Shown one piece after another: positions 8,631-16,291 of a DNA stretch of 43,975 nt; position 1 is the stretch's first letter; every line of letters starts with the position of its first letter. A model generated the notes under the pieces. That model ran no database searches and was not told where the DNA came from. It saw only the letters and a program-made list of their open reading frames with translations. The DNA is from Acinetobacter sp. P8-3-8. GTDB taxonomy: Bacteria; Pseudomonadota; Gammaproteobacteria; Pseudomonadales; Moraxellaceae. The translations under genes were made by a program, and so were the position numbers. Location of the stretch: contig NZ_AFIE01000030.1 in NCBI RefSeq assembly GCF_000214135.1, positions 1 through 43,975 on the forward strand, read 5' to 3'.

Positions 8631-9002
8631 TTGAACGATCCGATTTCAATCAAAGGCTTACCATGGCTTTTTAAAATTATAGCTGCGGTGATCGGGGCTA
8701 TTTTTGCCCTGACATTAAGCGGGGACATTGATACACAAGGGCGTATCAAAATCACAATGGGTGTGATTATGAAATTCACATTCAGTGTGGCCATAAGTTT
8801 ATATGGTGGTTCAGCCTTCATTGAATACTACGATCTTGGGCATTATTCACATATGTCGCAGGGTTTCGTCATGCTTGTGTTTGCCATCTTCGGGATGCTT
8901 TGTATTGGTATCGCCTACCAGTCAGTGCAGCTTATGAAAGGTAAATCCTTCATGGAAATTATCACAGAAGTTAAAGAAGCCTTTGGAGCAATATTCAGAT
9001 GA
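8631..9002 (+). CDS. Putative phage holin
   Basis: A 123-residue membrane protein in the lysis cassette. It starts at TTG (8631), with AAGGGGA at 8618-8624 as ribosome-binding site. The only upstream in-frame alternative is a GTG within the terminator. Three hydrophobic segments are visible at roughly residues 12-32 ('LFKIIAAVIGAIFALTLSG'), 46-62 and 74-98, and a charged, amphipathic C-terminus follows. Position just before the endolysin, with a 4-bp overlap, supports a holin that releases or activates the lysozyme. No strong family motif was recognised, so the role rests on topology and context. Confidence 0.7.
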   Translation: MNDPISIKGLPWLFKIIAAVIGAIFALTLSGDIDTQGRIKITMGVIMKFTFSVAISLYGGSAFIEYYDLGHYSHMSQGFVMLVFAIFGMLCIGIAYQSVQLMKGKSFMEIITEVKEAFGAIFR

Positions 9003-9442
9003 AAATAAGCACAAACGGAATCAACATGATTTGTGGCTTTGAAAGCCTTAGACTCAAAGCCTATGACGACGGTGTGGGTGTATGGACCATCGGCTACGGT
9101 ACCACGGTGATTGATGGTACCAAAGTCAAGAAAGGTGACACTTGCACACTTGAGCAAGCCAGGTCATACATGGCTAATGATTTAAAGAAATTTGAATCTG
9201 CTGTGAATCAAGTCAAGGTACCACTTAATCAAAACCAGTATGACGCTTTGGTTTCACTGGCCTATAACATTGGAGTAGGTGCATTCTTAAGTTCGACTTT
9301 GTTTAAAAAGCTAAATGCCAAAGACTACAAAGGGGCGGCTGAACAATTTGATCGATGGAATCGGGCAGGCGGTAAAGTAATGCGAGGGCTTACAAATCGT
9401 CGTGCGAAAGAGCGGAAATTGTTTGAGAAAGCCCTCGGATGA
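8999..9442 (+). CDS. Phage endolysin, GH24 lysozyme
   Basis: A 147-residue T4-type lysozyme (muramidase) that cleaves the MurNAc-GlcNAc bond of peptidoglycan. The catalytic arrangement E15-x8-D24-x5-T30 is intact, in 'GFESLRLKAYDDG' and 'GVWTIGYGT'. The C-terminal 'RWNRAGGKVMRGLTNRRAKE' is typical of the family. No signal or signal-anchor segment is seen at the N-terminus, so it probably needs the holin next door to reach the cell wall. Its start overlaps the holin stop. No Rz/Rz1 spanin gene is seen between it and the prophage end. Confidence 0.95.
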   Translation: MKISTNGINMICGFESLRLKAYDDGVGVWTIGYGTTVIDGTKVKKGDTCTLEQARSYMANDLKKFESAVNQVKVPLNQNQYDALVSLAYNIGVGAFLSSTLFKKLNAKDYKGAAEQFDRWNRAGGKVMRGLTNRRAKERKLFEKALG

Positions 9443-9455
9443 GGGCTTTCTATTT
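9427..9455 (+). terminator. Terminator at the end of the prophage late operon
   Basis: Ten-base arms GAAAGCCCTC (9427-9436) and GAGGGCTTTC (9441-9450) with a GGAT loop, overlapping the endolysin stop codon. It is the last strong feature of the phage operon. Confidence 0.85.
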
Positions 9456-9594
9456 ACATTCTTTTTGTTGTGATACAATCACTTTAACAAAAGACAGGAA
9501 GCATAGACACTTTTAATTTTCACGGTAGTTAATACGGTATATTTAAAATTCAATAAAAATATATTAAATAAAAACAATAGCTTATTCTTTATTT

Positions 9595-9617
9595 CTTGTG
9601 TCCGCTGGGCGTACCAA
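9595..9617. other. Candidate attachment (attR-like) core, weak
   Basis: A GC-rich 23-bp island, including TGTCCGCTGGGCGTACC, stands out in very AT-rich surroundings 150 bp after the last phage gene. Read on the - strand it is in frame with a short open segment ending '...LVRPADTRNKE' and a stop, as if it were the 3' remnant of a host gene. No tRNA T-loop is visible. The other prophage end is outside the window, so the required matching copy cannot be seen. Confidence 0.2.
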
Positions 9618-9786
9618 TTTATCTAATATAATTAATGATTTATGTTTTTTCGATATATTTTTATTATAACTAGTTTCTAATTATGATCATTTAATTCTTA
9701 ATTTTTGCCCTATCTTATTGTTTATCTTTTTCATCATTTAAAAACTTAAACATCGTGAAGATTTAAATGTGAAAATTTTAAATCAT

Positions 9787-9837
9787 TAGGCTTGGCTTAA
9801 ATTGTTTTTAACATAGAAAAAATTTAAGCCAAGCCTA
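9787..9837. terminator. Long perfect inverted repeat (17-bp arms)
   Basis: TAGGCTTGGCTTAAATT (9787-9803) and its exact complement (9821-9837) flank a 17-base spacer. It may end transcription of the diguanylate cyclase, which reads leftward and stops at 9939; the hairpin would begin about 100 bp after that stop. The motif GCTTGGCTTAAA recurs in a second hairpin at 31688-31722. Confidence 0.6.
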
Positions 9838-9938
9838 TTTAATCAAGTCTAGTTAAAATATATGAGTAAAGACAGTTTATTCAAATGATTCAAAAAGCAT
9901 AATTTTCAAAAACGTAACGATAATATTCACAATTTTTA

Positions 9939-10889
9939 TTATGCTTTGTTTTTCTGTGCTTTCAGCATTTTTTTATGTTGATACATTTTTTTATCCGCTT
10001 CATGCATTGCAGTAAGAAGTCCATAACTTGGATTACGTACAGCAATGCCAATTGCCGCACTGATATTTGCTTCTTCAAATGCTTGAAGAATTCTATTTGC
10101 TAAGCCTGTTGCATTAATCAAGTTATTTTCAATGCTTAAAACAGCGAACTCATCACCACCTAAACGAGCGACAATATCATTGCTACGAACACATTTTGAT
10201 AAAGTAGAAGCTGTTTTTTGAATAAGTTTATCTCCAGCAATGTGCCCTGAATTATCATTGATAGACTTTAAATCATTGAGGTCAATCATAATAATAGCAG
10301 CAGGATGCCCATAAAATTTACAGCGGTCTTCTTCTAAAGTGAGTAATTTGTCCCAACCTCTACGATTGAATAATCCTGTCATGGAATCGGTTAGTGCTTC
10401 TTCTTTGAAACGCTCACTTTGTCGTATATGTTCAATTTCCCGTAATTCACCTTGCAAAATATAGCTTAACATTTGACCGAGTAAGTTTATTAAGCCTTCT
10501 TCTTGTACTAATTCTTCTGGTTGGGGTTGAGGATCAATCGCACAAAGCGTGCCAAACAAAGAACCATCCTCTTTTATGAGTGGTTGACCAATATATGCTT
10601 TAATATCTGCCAATTTATTGACTGCCGCATTCGCATATTCGGGAATATCTTGTGATCTAGGCGCAATTCTTGGGGCTTTTCCTTGAACCATTTGTGAGCA
10701 TAAAGTATCTGACCATGGAAATACTTGACCTGGTTTTATATTGTAACCCTGATCTTTCGTTTGAAGTATTATCCAGTCATCACCTTCAGTACGAGTGATC
10801 ATCCATAATCTAAAACCAAATCGTTGATTTAAAAACGTCAGAACAGCACAACATGCTTCTTCAAAGTTTTTAAATTTAGTATCGTTCAT
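9939..10889 (-). CDS. Diguanylate cyclase with GAF sensor domain
   Basis: A 316-residue soluble protein. Residues 8-150 form a GAF domain ('PWSDTLCSQMVQG', 'YIGQPLIKEDGSLFGTLCAID'), a likely small-molecule or redox sensor. Residues 165-310 form a GGDEF domain with an intact active site at 244-248 ('RLGGDEFAVL'), the substrate-loop 'DLNDLKSIND', and an I-site RxxD at R235-D238, five residues before GGDEF. It should make cyclic di-GMP from GTP and be inhibited by its product. It has no transmembrane segment and no EAL domain. It stands alone, between the prophage end and an 830-bp gene-free stretch. Confidence 0.93.
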   Translation of the reverse strand: MNDTKFKNFEEACCAVLTFLNQRFGFRLWMITRTEGDDWIILQTKDQGYNIKPGQVFPWSDTLCSQMVQGKAPRIAPRSQDIPEYANAAVNKLADIKAYIGQPLIKEDGSLFGTLCAIDPQPQPEELVQEEGLINLLGQMLSYILQGELREIEHIRQSERFKEEALTDSMTGLFNRRGWDKLLTLEEDRCKFYGHPAAIIMIDLNDLKSINDNSGHIAGDKLIQKTASTLSKCVRSNDIVARLGGDEFAVLSIENNLINATGLANRILQAFEEANISAAIGIAVRNPSYGLLTAMHEADKKMYQHKKMLKAQKNKA

Positions 10890-11718
10890 TCAGTTGGCCT
10901 GCCACTCATTGATGTTTTCTTTATATAGAGACAAATTTAAAACCACGTTGATTATAACTAGTGTAATAAAAGACTTTTGAACCATTTTTAATGGTTAATT
11001 TTGTAAATAATATCAATTTATATGGGAAATATAAAACACTTTTAAACTAACTGAAAGTGGATTTAGTGCGATTTTATAAAATAATTTCTATTTAAAAATA
11101 ATATTTTAGATTAACTAAAATAACATTCGTTAAAAATATAGAGCTATATAAATGTAAAGTGAGCTTAATTGCATATTTGATCATTGTGAGATTTTCATTA
11201 TTTTTCAATAGTGCAAATTTTAAATTGGCTTTATTCTAAATAAGCCTTGAAAATAATGGTGATGCATAAGCCATTGTTTACTTATAGGTATGAACTGTAT
11301 TCCTAGTTTTGTTTTTCGAATAGCTTTGTCCTGTCGTAGGAAAGTCTGATGTAATATATATTGATTAATTTTATTTAATAATTATGGTTTTAATAAACTT
11401 TTCTAATCTCATTATTAAATTATATTAAATAAAAAATGTTTAATGGTGATTTGAAAAGAGAAATTCTAAAGAGATTATGTAACAGAAATACGTATTTGAC
11501 GATGACCATTTAATCTTGATGCACAGTTTTTTTATAAAGCGCAAAGTGTGGGGTAAAAGTTATATGGGTATTTTAAAATTAGGTTAAGCACTTTGTTTGA
11601 AGAAGATACAAGCAGTATTTAAGTATAGATTAAAATAAAAGCAGATTTTAAATGATTGATTATAAAATAGCTTACTGATAGATTGATCTTTTAATACTCT
11701 AATTTTTTTGGGGGTACT
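10890..11718. other. AT-rich gene-free region
   Basis: About 830 bp without a credible gene on either strand. Only very short frames occur. It should hold the promoters of the leftward cyclase and the rightward small gene. No convincing repeat or known RNA was recognised by eye. Confidence 0.5.
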
Positions 11719-11904
11719 ATGCTAATTCAAATTGCCAATACCGTAATTAATACCGATCAAATTCGTTTAATTGAAGTTGATGAAAATGGAGAGTTTGTAC
11801 GAATTTTTTTAGGTGATGACTTAGTGAGAAGGTTTGAATTTCCCAACCATGATAGTCAAGCAAGATTTTTAAATAAAATTGGATTAAAAGAGTTCTTTAC
11901 TTAA
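11719..11904 (+). CDS. Small hypothetical protein (61 aa)
   Basis: A 61-residue protein that was not recognised. It is predicted soluble, with alternating hydrophobic residues suggesting short beta strands ('LIQIANTVINTDQIRLIEVD', 'EFVRIFLGDD') and a C-terminal helix ('DSQARFLNKIGLKEFF'). A G-run (GGGGG, 11709-11713) precedes the ATG at 6 bases and serves as ribosome-binding site. A strong intrinsic terminator follows the stop. Having its own ribosome-binding site and terminator supports a real monocistronic gene. Confidence 0.7.
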   Translation: MLIQIANTVINTDQIRLIEVDENGEFVRIFLGDDLVRRFEFPNHDSQARFLNKIGLKEFFT

Positions 11905-11918
11905 GTCCCAAAACATTT

Positions 11919-11943
11919 AAACCCGCTCTCTGCGGGTTTTTAT
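11919..11943 (+). terminator. Terminator of the 61-aa gene
   Basis: Arms AAACCCGC (11919-11926) and GCGGGTTT (11932-11939), five-base loop, T-rich tail. Confidence 0.85.
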
Positions 11944-12156
11944 TGGTCAAGTAGTAAATCATAAATCAAATTTTGACTGAATAATCAATTGGATGGTTTG
12001 TAAATTTTTTAAAAATAGTTTTAACTTCTGCAAGAATATCAAACAGGAAAAATCAGTATTTTATGTTTTTTTTTGACGAAGCCATAATTATCTACCGAAT
12101 ATAAAATTAATCAATTCTAAAATTGCTATATAAAAGTTGAATAATGTAAAAACATC

Positions 12157-12185
12157 TTGCGCTTAAAAATAAATCGCAATATATT
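12157..12185 (+). promoter_or_regulatory. Sigma70-type promoter of the candidate small RNA
   Basis: A -35-like TTGCGC (12157-12162) and a -10 TATATT (12180-12185) are separated by exactly 17 bases. Transcription would start at about 12192. The -10 matches consensus at 5 of 6 positions and the -35 at 3 of 6. Confidence 0.55.
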
Positions 12186-12191
12186 AAAACT

Positions 12192-12327
12192 ACAGTAGGT
12201 CGTTAAGACGCTACGAAGTAGTTGGACAGATCAATGACAGCTTATTGAATTTGCAACTGATGTTCAAATAAGAAATAGGCACTAGCTATCCAACATTAAA
12301 AAACTCGCAGAAATGCGAGTTTTTTCA
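12192..12327 (+). ncRNA. Candidate structured small RNA (about 135 nt)
   Basis: No open reading frame of note lies here, but nested pairing is visible. Stem 1 is GTAG (12195-12198) with CTAC (12211-12214), extended by GTC/GAC. A long-range stem TTGGA (12222-12226) pairs with TCCAA (12289-12293). It encloses CTTATTGAA (12241-12249), which pairs with TTCAAATAAG (12263-12272, one bulge). The RNA would end at an intrinsic terminator: AAAAACTCGCA (12299-12309), GAAA loop region, TGCGAGTTTTT (12314-12324). Promoter, compact folds and terminator in an otherwise empty intergenic region point to a small regulatory RNA. No named family could be matched by eye; its target is unknown. Confidence 0.55.
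12299..12327 (+). terminator. Intrinsic terminator of the candidate small RNA
   Basis: Eleven-base complementary arms (12299-12309 and 12314-12324) with a four-base loop and a T-run. No protein gene directly upstream explains it; the nearest upstream gene ends at 11904 and has its own terminator. Confidence 0.85.
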
Positions 12328-12526
12328 TTTGTAAGCGCTAAGTAATTTAATTAATCCAATAAATGTAAATTAGATCAAACTTATGCAATCTTTTAATATC
12401 AATTTAGCGCTAATTTCAGTATAGCATTAATGTAATTTAACAATGCCATAAAATCTAACATCTTCAAAAGTACATCGACGCAATAGCGTGATATAAGAAG
12501 TTATGTACGAAATGGAGGGTATAAAA

Positions 12527-12751
12527 ATGTCTGAAATGATTACAGTGAAGGTTAAGGATCAATACAGTAATGAACTCAATGCTTTGGCGTGGTTAAATAA
12601 ATTGCAAGAGCATCAAGATGAGTCTTATTCATTATTTCAACGTATTGATCATATTGTCGTAGAGGGTGAGAAAATTTTACCTAATATTGAATTGCTTTTT
12701 GAGAGTAAAAGTTCGGACAGCATTTATCGTATTATCGAAGAAGTAAACTAA
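12527..12751 (+). CDS. Small acidic hypothetical protein (74 aa)
   Basis: A 74-residue protein, not recognised. The start at 12527 is chosen because GGAGG at 12514-12518 stands eight bases before it; an upstream in-frame ATG at 12503 has no such site. The protein is acidic and probably helical in its middle ('LNALAWLNKLQEHQDESYSL') with a beta-like C-terminal half. No signal peptide, membrane segment or cysteine is present. It is followed by a short tandem repeat and a terminator, so it is likely monocistronic. Confidence 0.7.
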   Translation: MSEMITVKVKDQYSNELNALAWLNKLQEHQDESYSLFQRIDHIVVEGEKILPNIELLFESKSSDSIYRIIEEVN

Positions 12752-12769
12752 CGATTTTTAAACTTAAAC

Positions 12770-12807
12770 GCGTATTCACTTAAAAGCGTATTCACTTAAA
12801 AGCGTAT
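12770..12807. repeat. 16-bp tandem repeat, 2.4 copies
   Basis: The unit GCGTATTCACTTAAAA occurs at 12770-12785 and 12786-12801, followed by a partial GCGTAT (12802-12807). The last repeat boundary forms the left arm of the downstream terminator, so this looks like slippage that duplicated the region in front of the hairpin. Confidence 0.9.
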
Positions 12808-12838
12808 CGAATCGTTCAGCATTCAATACGCTTTTCAT
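12798..12838 (+). terminator. Terminator of the 74-aa gene
   Basis: Arms AAAAGCGTAT (12798-12807) and ATACGCTTTT (12826-12835), with further pairing GAAT/ATTC inside. Confidence 0.75.
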
Positions 12839-12906
12839 CATCAAATGCCTTTATCAAAATACTTATAACAAGTATAAAACACATCACTTTAATCATTCCT
12901 CAACAG

Positions 12907-13608
12907 CTAAGAACGATACAAATGCTGTAGGGAGCGATTTATTTGTTGCATGTTAAAGTTTAATTCGTCTCGCGGGATTCGAGTTTCTTGCAAAGCCGTA
13001 ATCCATTGCATTTGGCACAGTTTAATTTCGCGCACAGATTGAGCTTGTTGAATTTTTAAAACCAATTGTTTTGCCATTAAACCGCAATGTAGTTTTAATA
13101 AGCCCATCATGGTTTGTTTGACTTCGTCAAAATTTAACATGTCTAAATAGACATCATTTTTTTGAATAAAATTAGTATCTTGTTTTTGTTGTTGAAGGGG
13201 GGATTCATTTATTTTCTGATGTTGAATCATTAGATTTTCTATTGATTCATGATCTATATTGGATTGCGTAGCTTTCTCATCGGCTATATCTGTTGTATGA
13301 AGATTTTTTGTATTAAGACTTTCATGTTGAACATTTTTAACGGGTTGATTTGGCTCAACGTGATTGGTTTTTTCTGTAATATATTCAACTGAATGGTTTG
13401 AGCTTTGTTGACCTGAAAAAATTAAACCCAATTGTTCTAATTGTTGAATAATTTCAGGCGTTGCTAAGCGCTGTTTCATGGCACTATTCAATATTCGAAA
13501 ATCATCTGTACCAATCAGTAGTAGCAGTTGTCTTTGACGAGCATTCAGTTGAAACGAGCGCTGTTTTAAGGCTTGGACGCCTAAATGAGTTTTCACATAA
13601 TGATCCAT
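12907..13608 (-). CDS. Hypothetical protein with winged-helix-like N-terminus
   Basis: A 233-residue protein, not recognised. Residues 1-65 ('LGVQALKQRSFQLNARQRQLLLLIGTD...ATPEIIQQLEQLGLI', read in parts) resemble the helical, winged-helix-like N-terminal module found in some proteobacterial regulators. Residues 68-150 are low-complexity, rich in Gln, Asn, Ser, Thr and His, and probably disordered. Residues 150-233 are helical ('DEVKQTMMGLLKLHCGLMAKQL', C-terminal 'QQINRSLQHLYRS'). No signal peptide or membrane segment. It sits alone, downstream of the exonuclease gene on the same strand. Confidence 0.6.
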   Translation of the reverse strand: MDHYVKTHLGVQALKQRSFQLNARQRQLLLLIGTDDFRILNSAMKQRLATPEIIQQLEQLGLIFSGQQSSNHSVEYITEKTNHVEPNQPVKNVQHESLNTKNLHTTDIADEKATQSNIDHESIENLMIQHQKINESPLQQQKQDTNFIQKNDVYLDMLNFDEVKQTMMGLLKLHCGLMAKQLVLKIQQAQSVREIKLCQMQWITALQETRIPRDELNFNMQQINRSLQHLYRS

Positions 13609-13707
13609 GAGCCAATCTATTTCCCCTAATAAATTGGCTTTAGGATAAAGTGTGAAAATTACACTAACGTGACTATTTTATTACAAATCAATAGCTTGTT
13701 TTGTGAT

Positions 13708-14397
13708 TTATTTTGCATTTTCTAAAGCTTTACGCAAATAAGGATCTAAATCTTCTTGGCGTAGTAGCCACTGAATATAATCGGCAGGTAAGTCTACAAT
13801 TGCTGTGCCACGATGTTTACCAAAATTAATGCTACGTGGAATGCGCGCGTCTTCTGAAGCTTCATATAACTCTTCAATTGTTTGAATTTTCAATTGATAA
13901 ATAATATGCATTAAGATATTTGCCGTTAAAATAATATCTGCATCTGCACGGTGAGCACCTTTTAACATTTCTCGTGCTTTTTCACTGCCTTTGCTGATCA
14001 TGTAAATCAGTGCAGAAATATTATGTGCTTCAGCATTTGGCCAAACTAAACGCGCCAATGCGAGTGTACAAATGGCTTTGATTTGAGACGTATCCACACC
14101 ACATTGCTGAATTGCACGAATATCATAGTCAATATTATGCCCAATGATATAACGTGTGTCTTGAGGAAGTTGAAAGGTGGAAAAGTTAGGTTGATCTATT
14201 AAATCTGACTCTAAAATATGGTGCACTGCCATAGAGGCGTACGAAATTTTCTCATCGCCGATGCTATATAGCTGATCAAAAATAAGTTCGCGATCTAAAC
14301 TCAGTTTACCGTCATTAATTTGGATAGGTGCATATGCAATTTCAATGGGCAAGCCATTTAAATTATGTGTTTCAGTATCTAATATAATTGCTTGCAT
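13708..14397 (-). CDS. DnaQ-like 3'-5' exonuclease with DUF3820 tail
   Basis: A 229-residue DEDDh exonuclease, probably of the exodeoxyribonuclease X type. The start at 14397 is used because GGAG lies seven bases before it and ExoI begins at once: 'MQAIILDTETHNLNG' (D7, E9). ExoII is 'GHNIDYDIRA' and ExoIII 'HRADADIILTA', completing the acidic/His set. The last 45 residues ('INFGKHRGTAIVDLPADY...WLLRQEDLDPYLRKAL') match the DUF3820 type, found attached to such nucleases. A longer frame to 14466 exists but lacks support. Likely roles are DNA repair or end trimming; exact substrate is unknown. Confidence 0.88.
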   Translation of the reverse strand: MQAIILDTETHNLNGLPIEIAYAPIQINDGKLSLDRELIFDQLYSIGDEKISYASMAVHHILESDLIDQPNFSTFQLPQDTRYIIGHNIDYDIRAIQQCGVDTSQIKAICTLALARLVWPNAEAHNISALIYMISKGSEKAREMLKGAHRADADIILTANILMHIIYQLKIQTIEELYEASEDARIPRSINFGKHRGTAIVDLPADYIQWLLRQEDLDPYLRKALENAK

Positions 14398-14893
14398 GCG
14401 TTGCTCCAAAATCAGTGCAAAATAGTAAACCTGAATAACACTAGCTTTTTTGAGCTTTGAATACAATTCATAATCAATATTTCACATGATTCTGGCTGAA
14501 TTGTGGTCTGTCACTTACTTATGCTATTGCATTTTGAAGTTTCAAGGTTTGATATTGTGTTTATTGTAATTGCTCTTAATTGTAAATGAAGGATGAGCAA
14601 GAACAAATAAGAAGGAAAAGTAAGATAAATTGTCAAATCATTTTTATAAAAGCATTCGAAAAGCATGAGAGCAAGCTAGCATGGTGCAGTTTTGATCTAT
14701 AAGCCAAACCATTCACAATGTTCATATAGAATTAAGAAAATGTCTTTTTATTGAGTCTTATAAATCCCAATGATTCTTCAATAATTTCAATGAAAAGACT
14801 TGCCTAACAGGTTTTTTTATCGTATTGATGAATAAATATGCAAGGGCATTTTGCATACAAGATTTCTAAAAACTGTGTTTAAGGATAAGTCAC
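14398..14893. other. Divergent intergenic region
   Basis: About 500 bp between the leftward exonuclease and the rightward lipoprotein hydrolase. It should carry both promoters. No gene, strong hairpin or repeat is supported. Confidence 0.5.
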
Positions 14894-16117
14894 ATGAAAA
14901 AAAATTTACTGACGGTTTTAGTTTTAAGTTCGGGGTTGCTTCTCAGCGCATGTGATAATGGTGGAGATGGGGGTGGTGGCTCTTCATCTACATCAAATGC
15001 AGATGTCAATAACATTGCAAATCCTGTTGTAGGGACACCAACGGCTTATTCATTGACAGATTTTTCTGCAGCTGCTGCTGAAAGTGTAGTGATGACTTAT
15101 AAAATGAAAGGCATCAGTGGGAGTGAGGTTCAAGCGACTGCATTGGTGTTTACTCCACGAACTGCTGCACCTGCATCAGGTTGGCCGATTGTGGTCTGGG
15201 CACATGGCACAACAGGTGTGGCTGATCAGTGTGCACCAAGCCGTAATGTGATGAATGATTATATTAAAGGTATGATCTCTAAGTTCTTAGCTGAGGGCTA
15301 TGTGGTTGTTGCACCTGATTATGAAGGTTTAGGTGAACCAACAGGAACTGAATTACATCCATTCTTAAATTTAAAAAGTGAAGGCTATTCAATTACGGAT
15401 GCCGTGGTTGCTACCCATAATTGGTTGGGCAATAAAGTTTCTAAGAAATGGGTAACGGTAGGGCATTCACAAGGTGGTCAAGCAGCTTTAGGAGCAGCGC
15501 AGTATGCAGCGCGTGCGAACTTAGACTATAAAGGAACAGTTGCTGTTGCACCTGCTTCACAATTAAGTTTGATTTTAAATGCAGGGCAAGCTTCTGTTGC
15601 AAATTCAACACCTGATAAACAGATTCCAGTTTATGCATCTTTAGATACATTTACAGCTTTAATTGCTGCGGGTTTACGTAATCAAAATCCAACATTGGAA
15701 TATAACCAAGTCTTTAAAACACCAACAGACCAAATTGCTAAAAATGCAGAAAGTGTTTGTTACGATGTATTGGGTAACCAGTTTGCTGTTAAAATGGGGC
15801 AACATGCGGCTGTGAATGGATCGTTGAAAGATTACCCAAGAACGACCGATAGTTTTATGTCATTACCTGTTGTTAAATCATTCTTGGAAAAAGATTCACA
15901 ACCTTTACAAATCCAAGTCAAAACGCCAATCGTAATTTATCAAGGTGGGGCGGATACGACCGTACCTCAAGTGGCTACAGATGCTTTATTAGGAACAGCG
16001 AAAGCACTAGGAACCCAAGTGAATTACATTACCAGTCCAACTTGGGATCATGGATCAGCTTATGCATTGAATATTGACAATATTGTCTTTGATGTCAATG
16101 AAATGATGGCTAAATAA
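14894..16117 (+). CDS. Lipoprotein alpha/beta hydrolase (secreted lipase-like)
   Basis: A 407-residue outer-envelope lipoprotein. A signal peptide with lipobox 'LLSAC' puts the lipidated cysteine at C20, followed by a Gly/Ser-rich linker. The alpha/beta hydrolase fold is complete: oxyanion region 'WAHGTTGVADQC' (102-113), nucleophile S192 in 'GHSQGGQ', acid D354 in 'GGADTTVP' and H386 in 'WDHGSAY'. It belongs with secretory lipase/esterase-type proteins. The residue after the lipobox Cys is Asp, which in enterobacteria favours inner-membrane retention, though that rule need not hold in Acinetobacter. AAGGA precedes the ATG. Natural substrate is unknown. Confidence 0.88.
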   Translation: MKKNLLTVLVLSSGLLLSACDNGGDGGGGSSSTSNADVNNIANPVVGTPTAYSLTDFSAAAAESVVMTYKMKGISGSEVQATALVFTPRTAAPASGWPIVVWAHGTTGVADQCAPSRNVMNDYIKGMISKFLAEGYVVVAPDYEGLGEPTGTELHPFLNLKSEGYSITDAVVATHNWLGNKVSKKWVTVGHSQGGQAALGAAQYAARANLDYKGTVAVAPASQLSLILNAGQASVANSTPDKQIPVYASLDTFTALIAAGLRNQNPTLEYNQVFKTPTDQIAKNAESVCYDVLGNQFAVKMGQHAAVNGSLKDYPRTTDSFMSLPVVKSFLEKDSQPLQIQVKTPIVIYQGGADTTVPQVATDALLGTAKALGTQVNYITSPTWDHGSAYALNIDNIVFDVNEMMAK

Positions 16118-16155
16118 TGTTGCCCAAATGACGGTATAAATAGTCTCGTTTTGAT

Positions 16156-16190
16156 ATAGCTCATGTTTTGAAAATATGAGCTATTTTTAT
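16156..16190 (+). terminator. Terminator after the hydrolase gene
   Basis: Arms ATAGCTCAT (16156-16164) and ATGAGCTAT (16176-16184) with an 11-base loop and T-rich tail. Confidence 0.8.
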
Positions 16191-16291
16191 TTCAAACTGA
16201 GTAAAGTTCATTCTGTTTAATTACAAACTTCATGCTACAATGTGCGCAATCTTAGCACGGCTTAAAAGCCCTAATTTATAGGACCTCGCTA

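Larger units (their letters stand above)
9443..9938. other. AT-rich intergenic region, likely prophage right boundary
   Basis: No gene is supported here. The region is strongly AT-rich except for a short GC-rich island at 9595-9617 and a long inverted repeat at 9787-9837. Since phage genes end at 9442 and a chromosomal signalling gene starts at 9939, the prophage attachment site should lie within it, or somewhat beyond. Confidence 0.6.

Noticed and set aside
9590-9620. tRNA 3' end at the GC-rich island (it contains GTACCA)
   Set aside because: No T-loop consensus or matching acceptor stem is present, so it was kept only as a weak attachment-site candidate.
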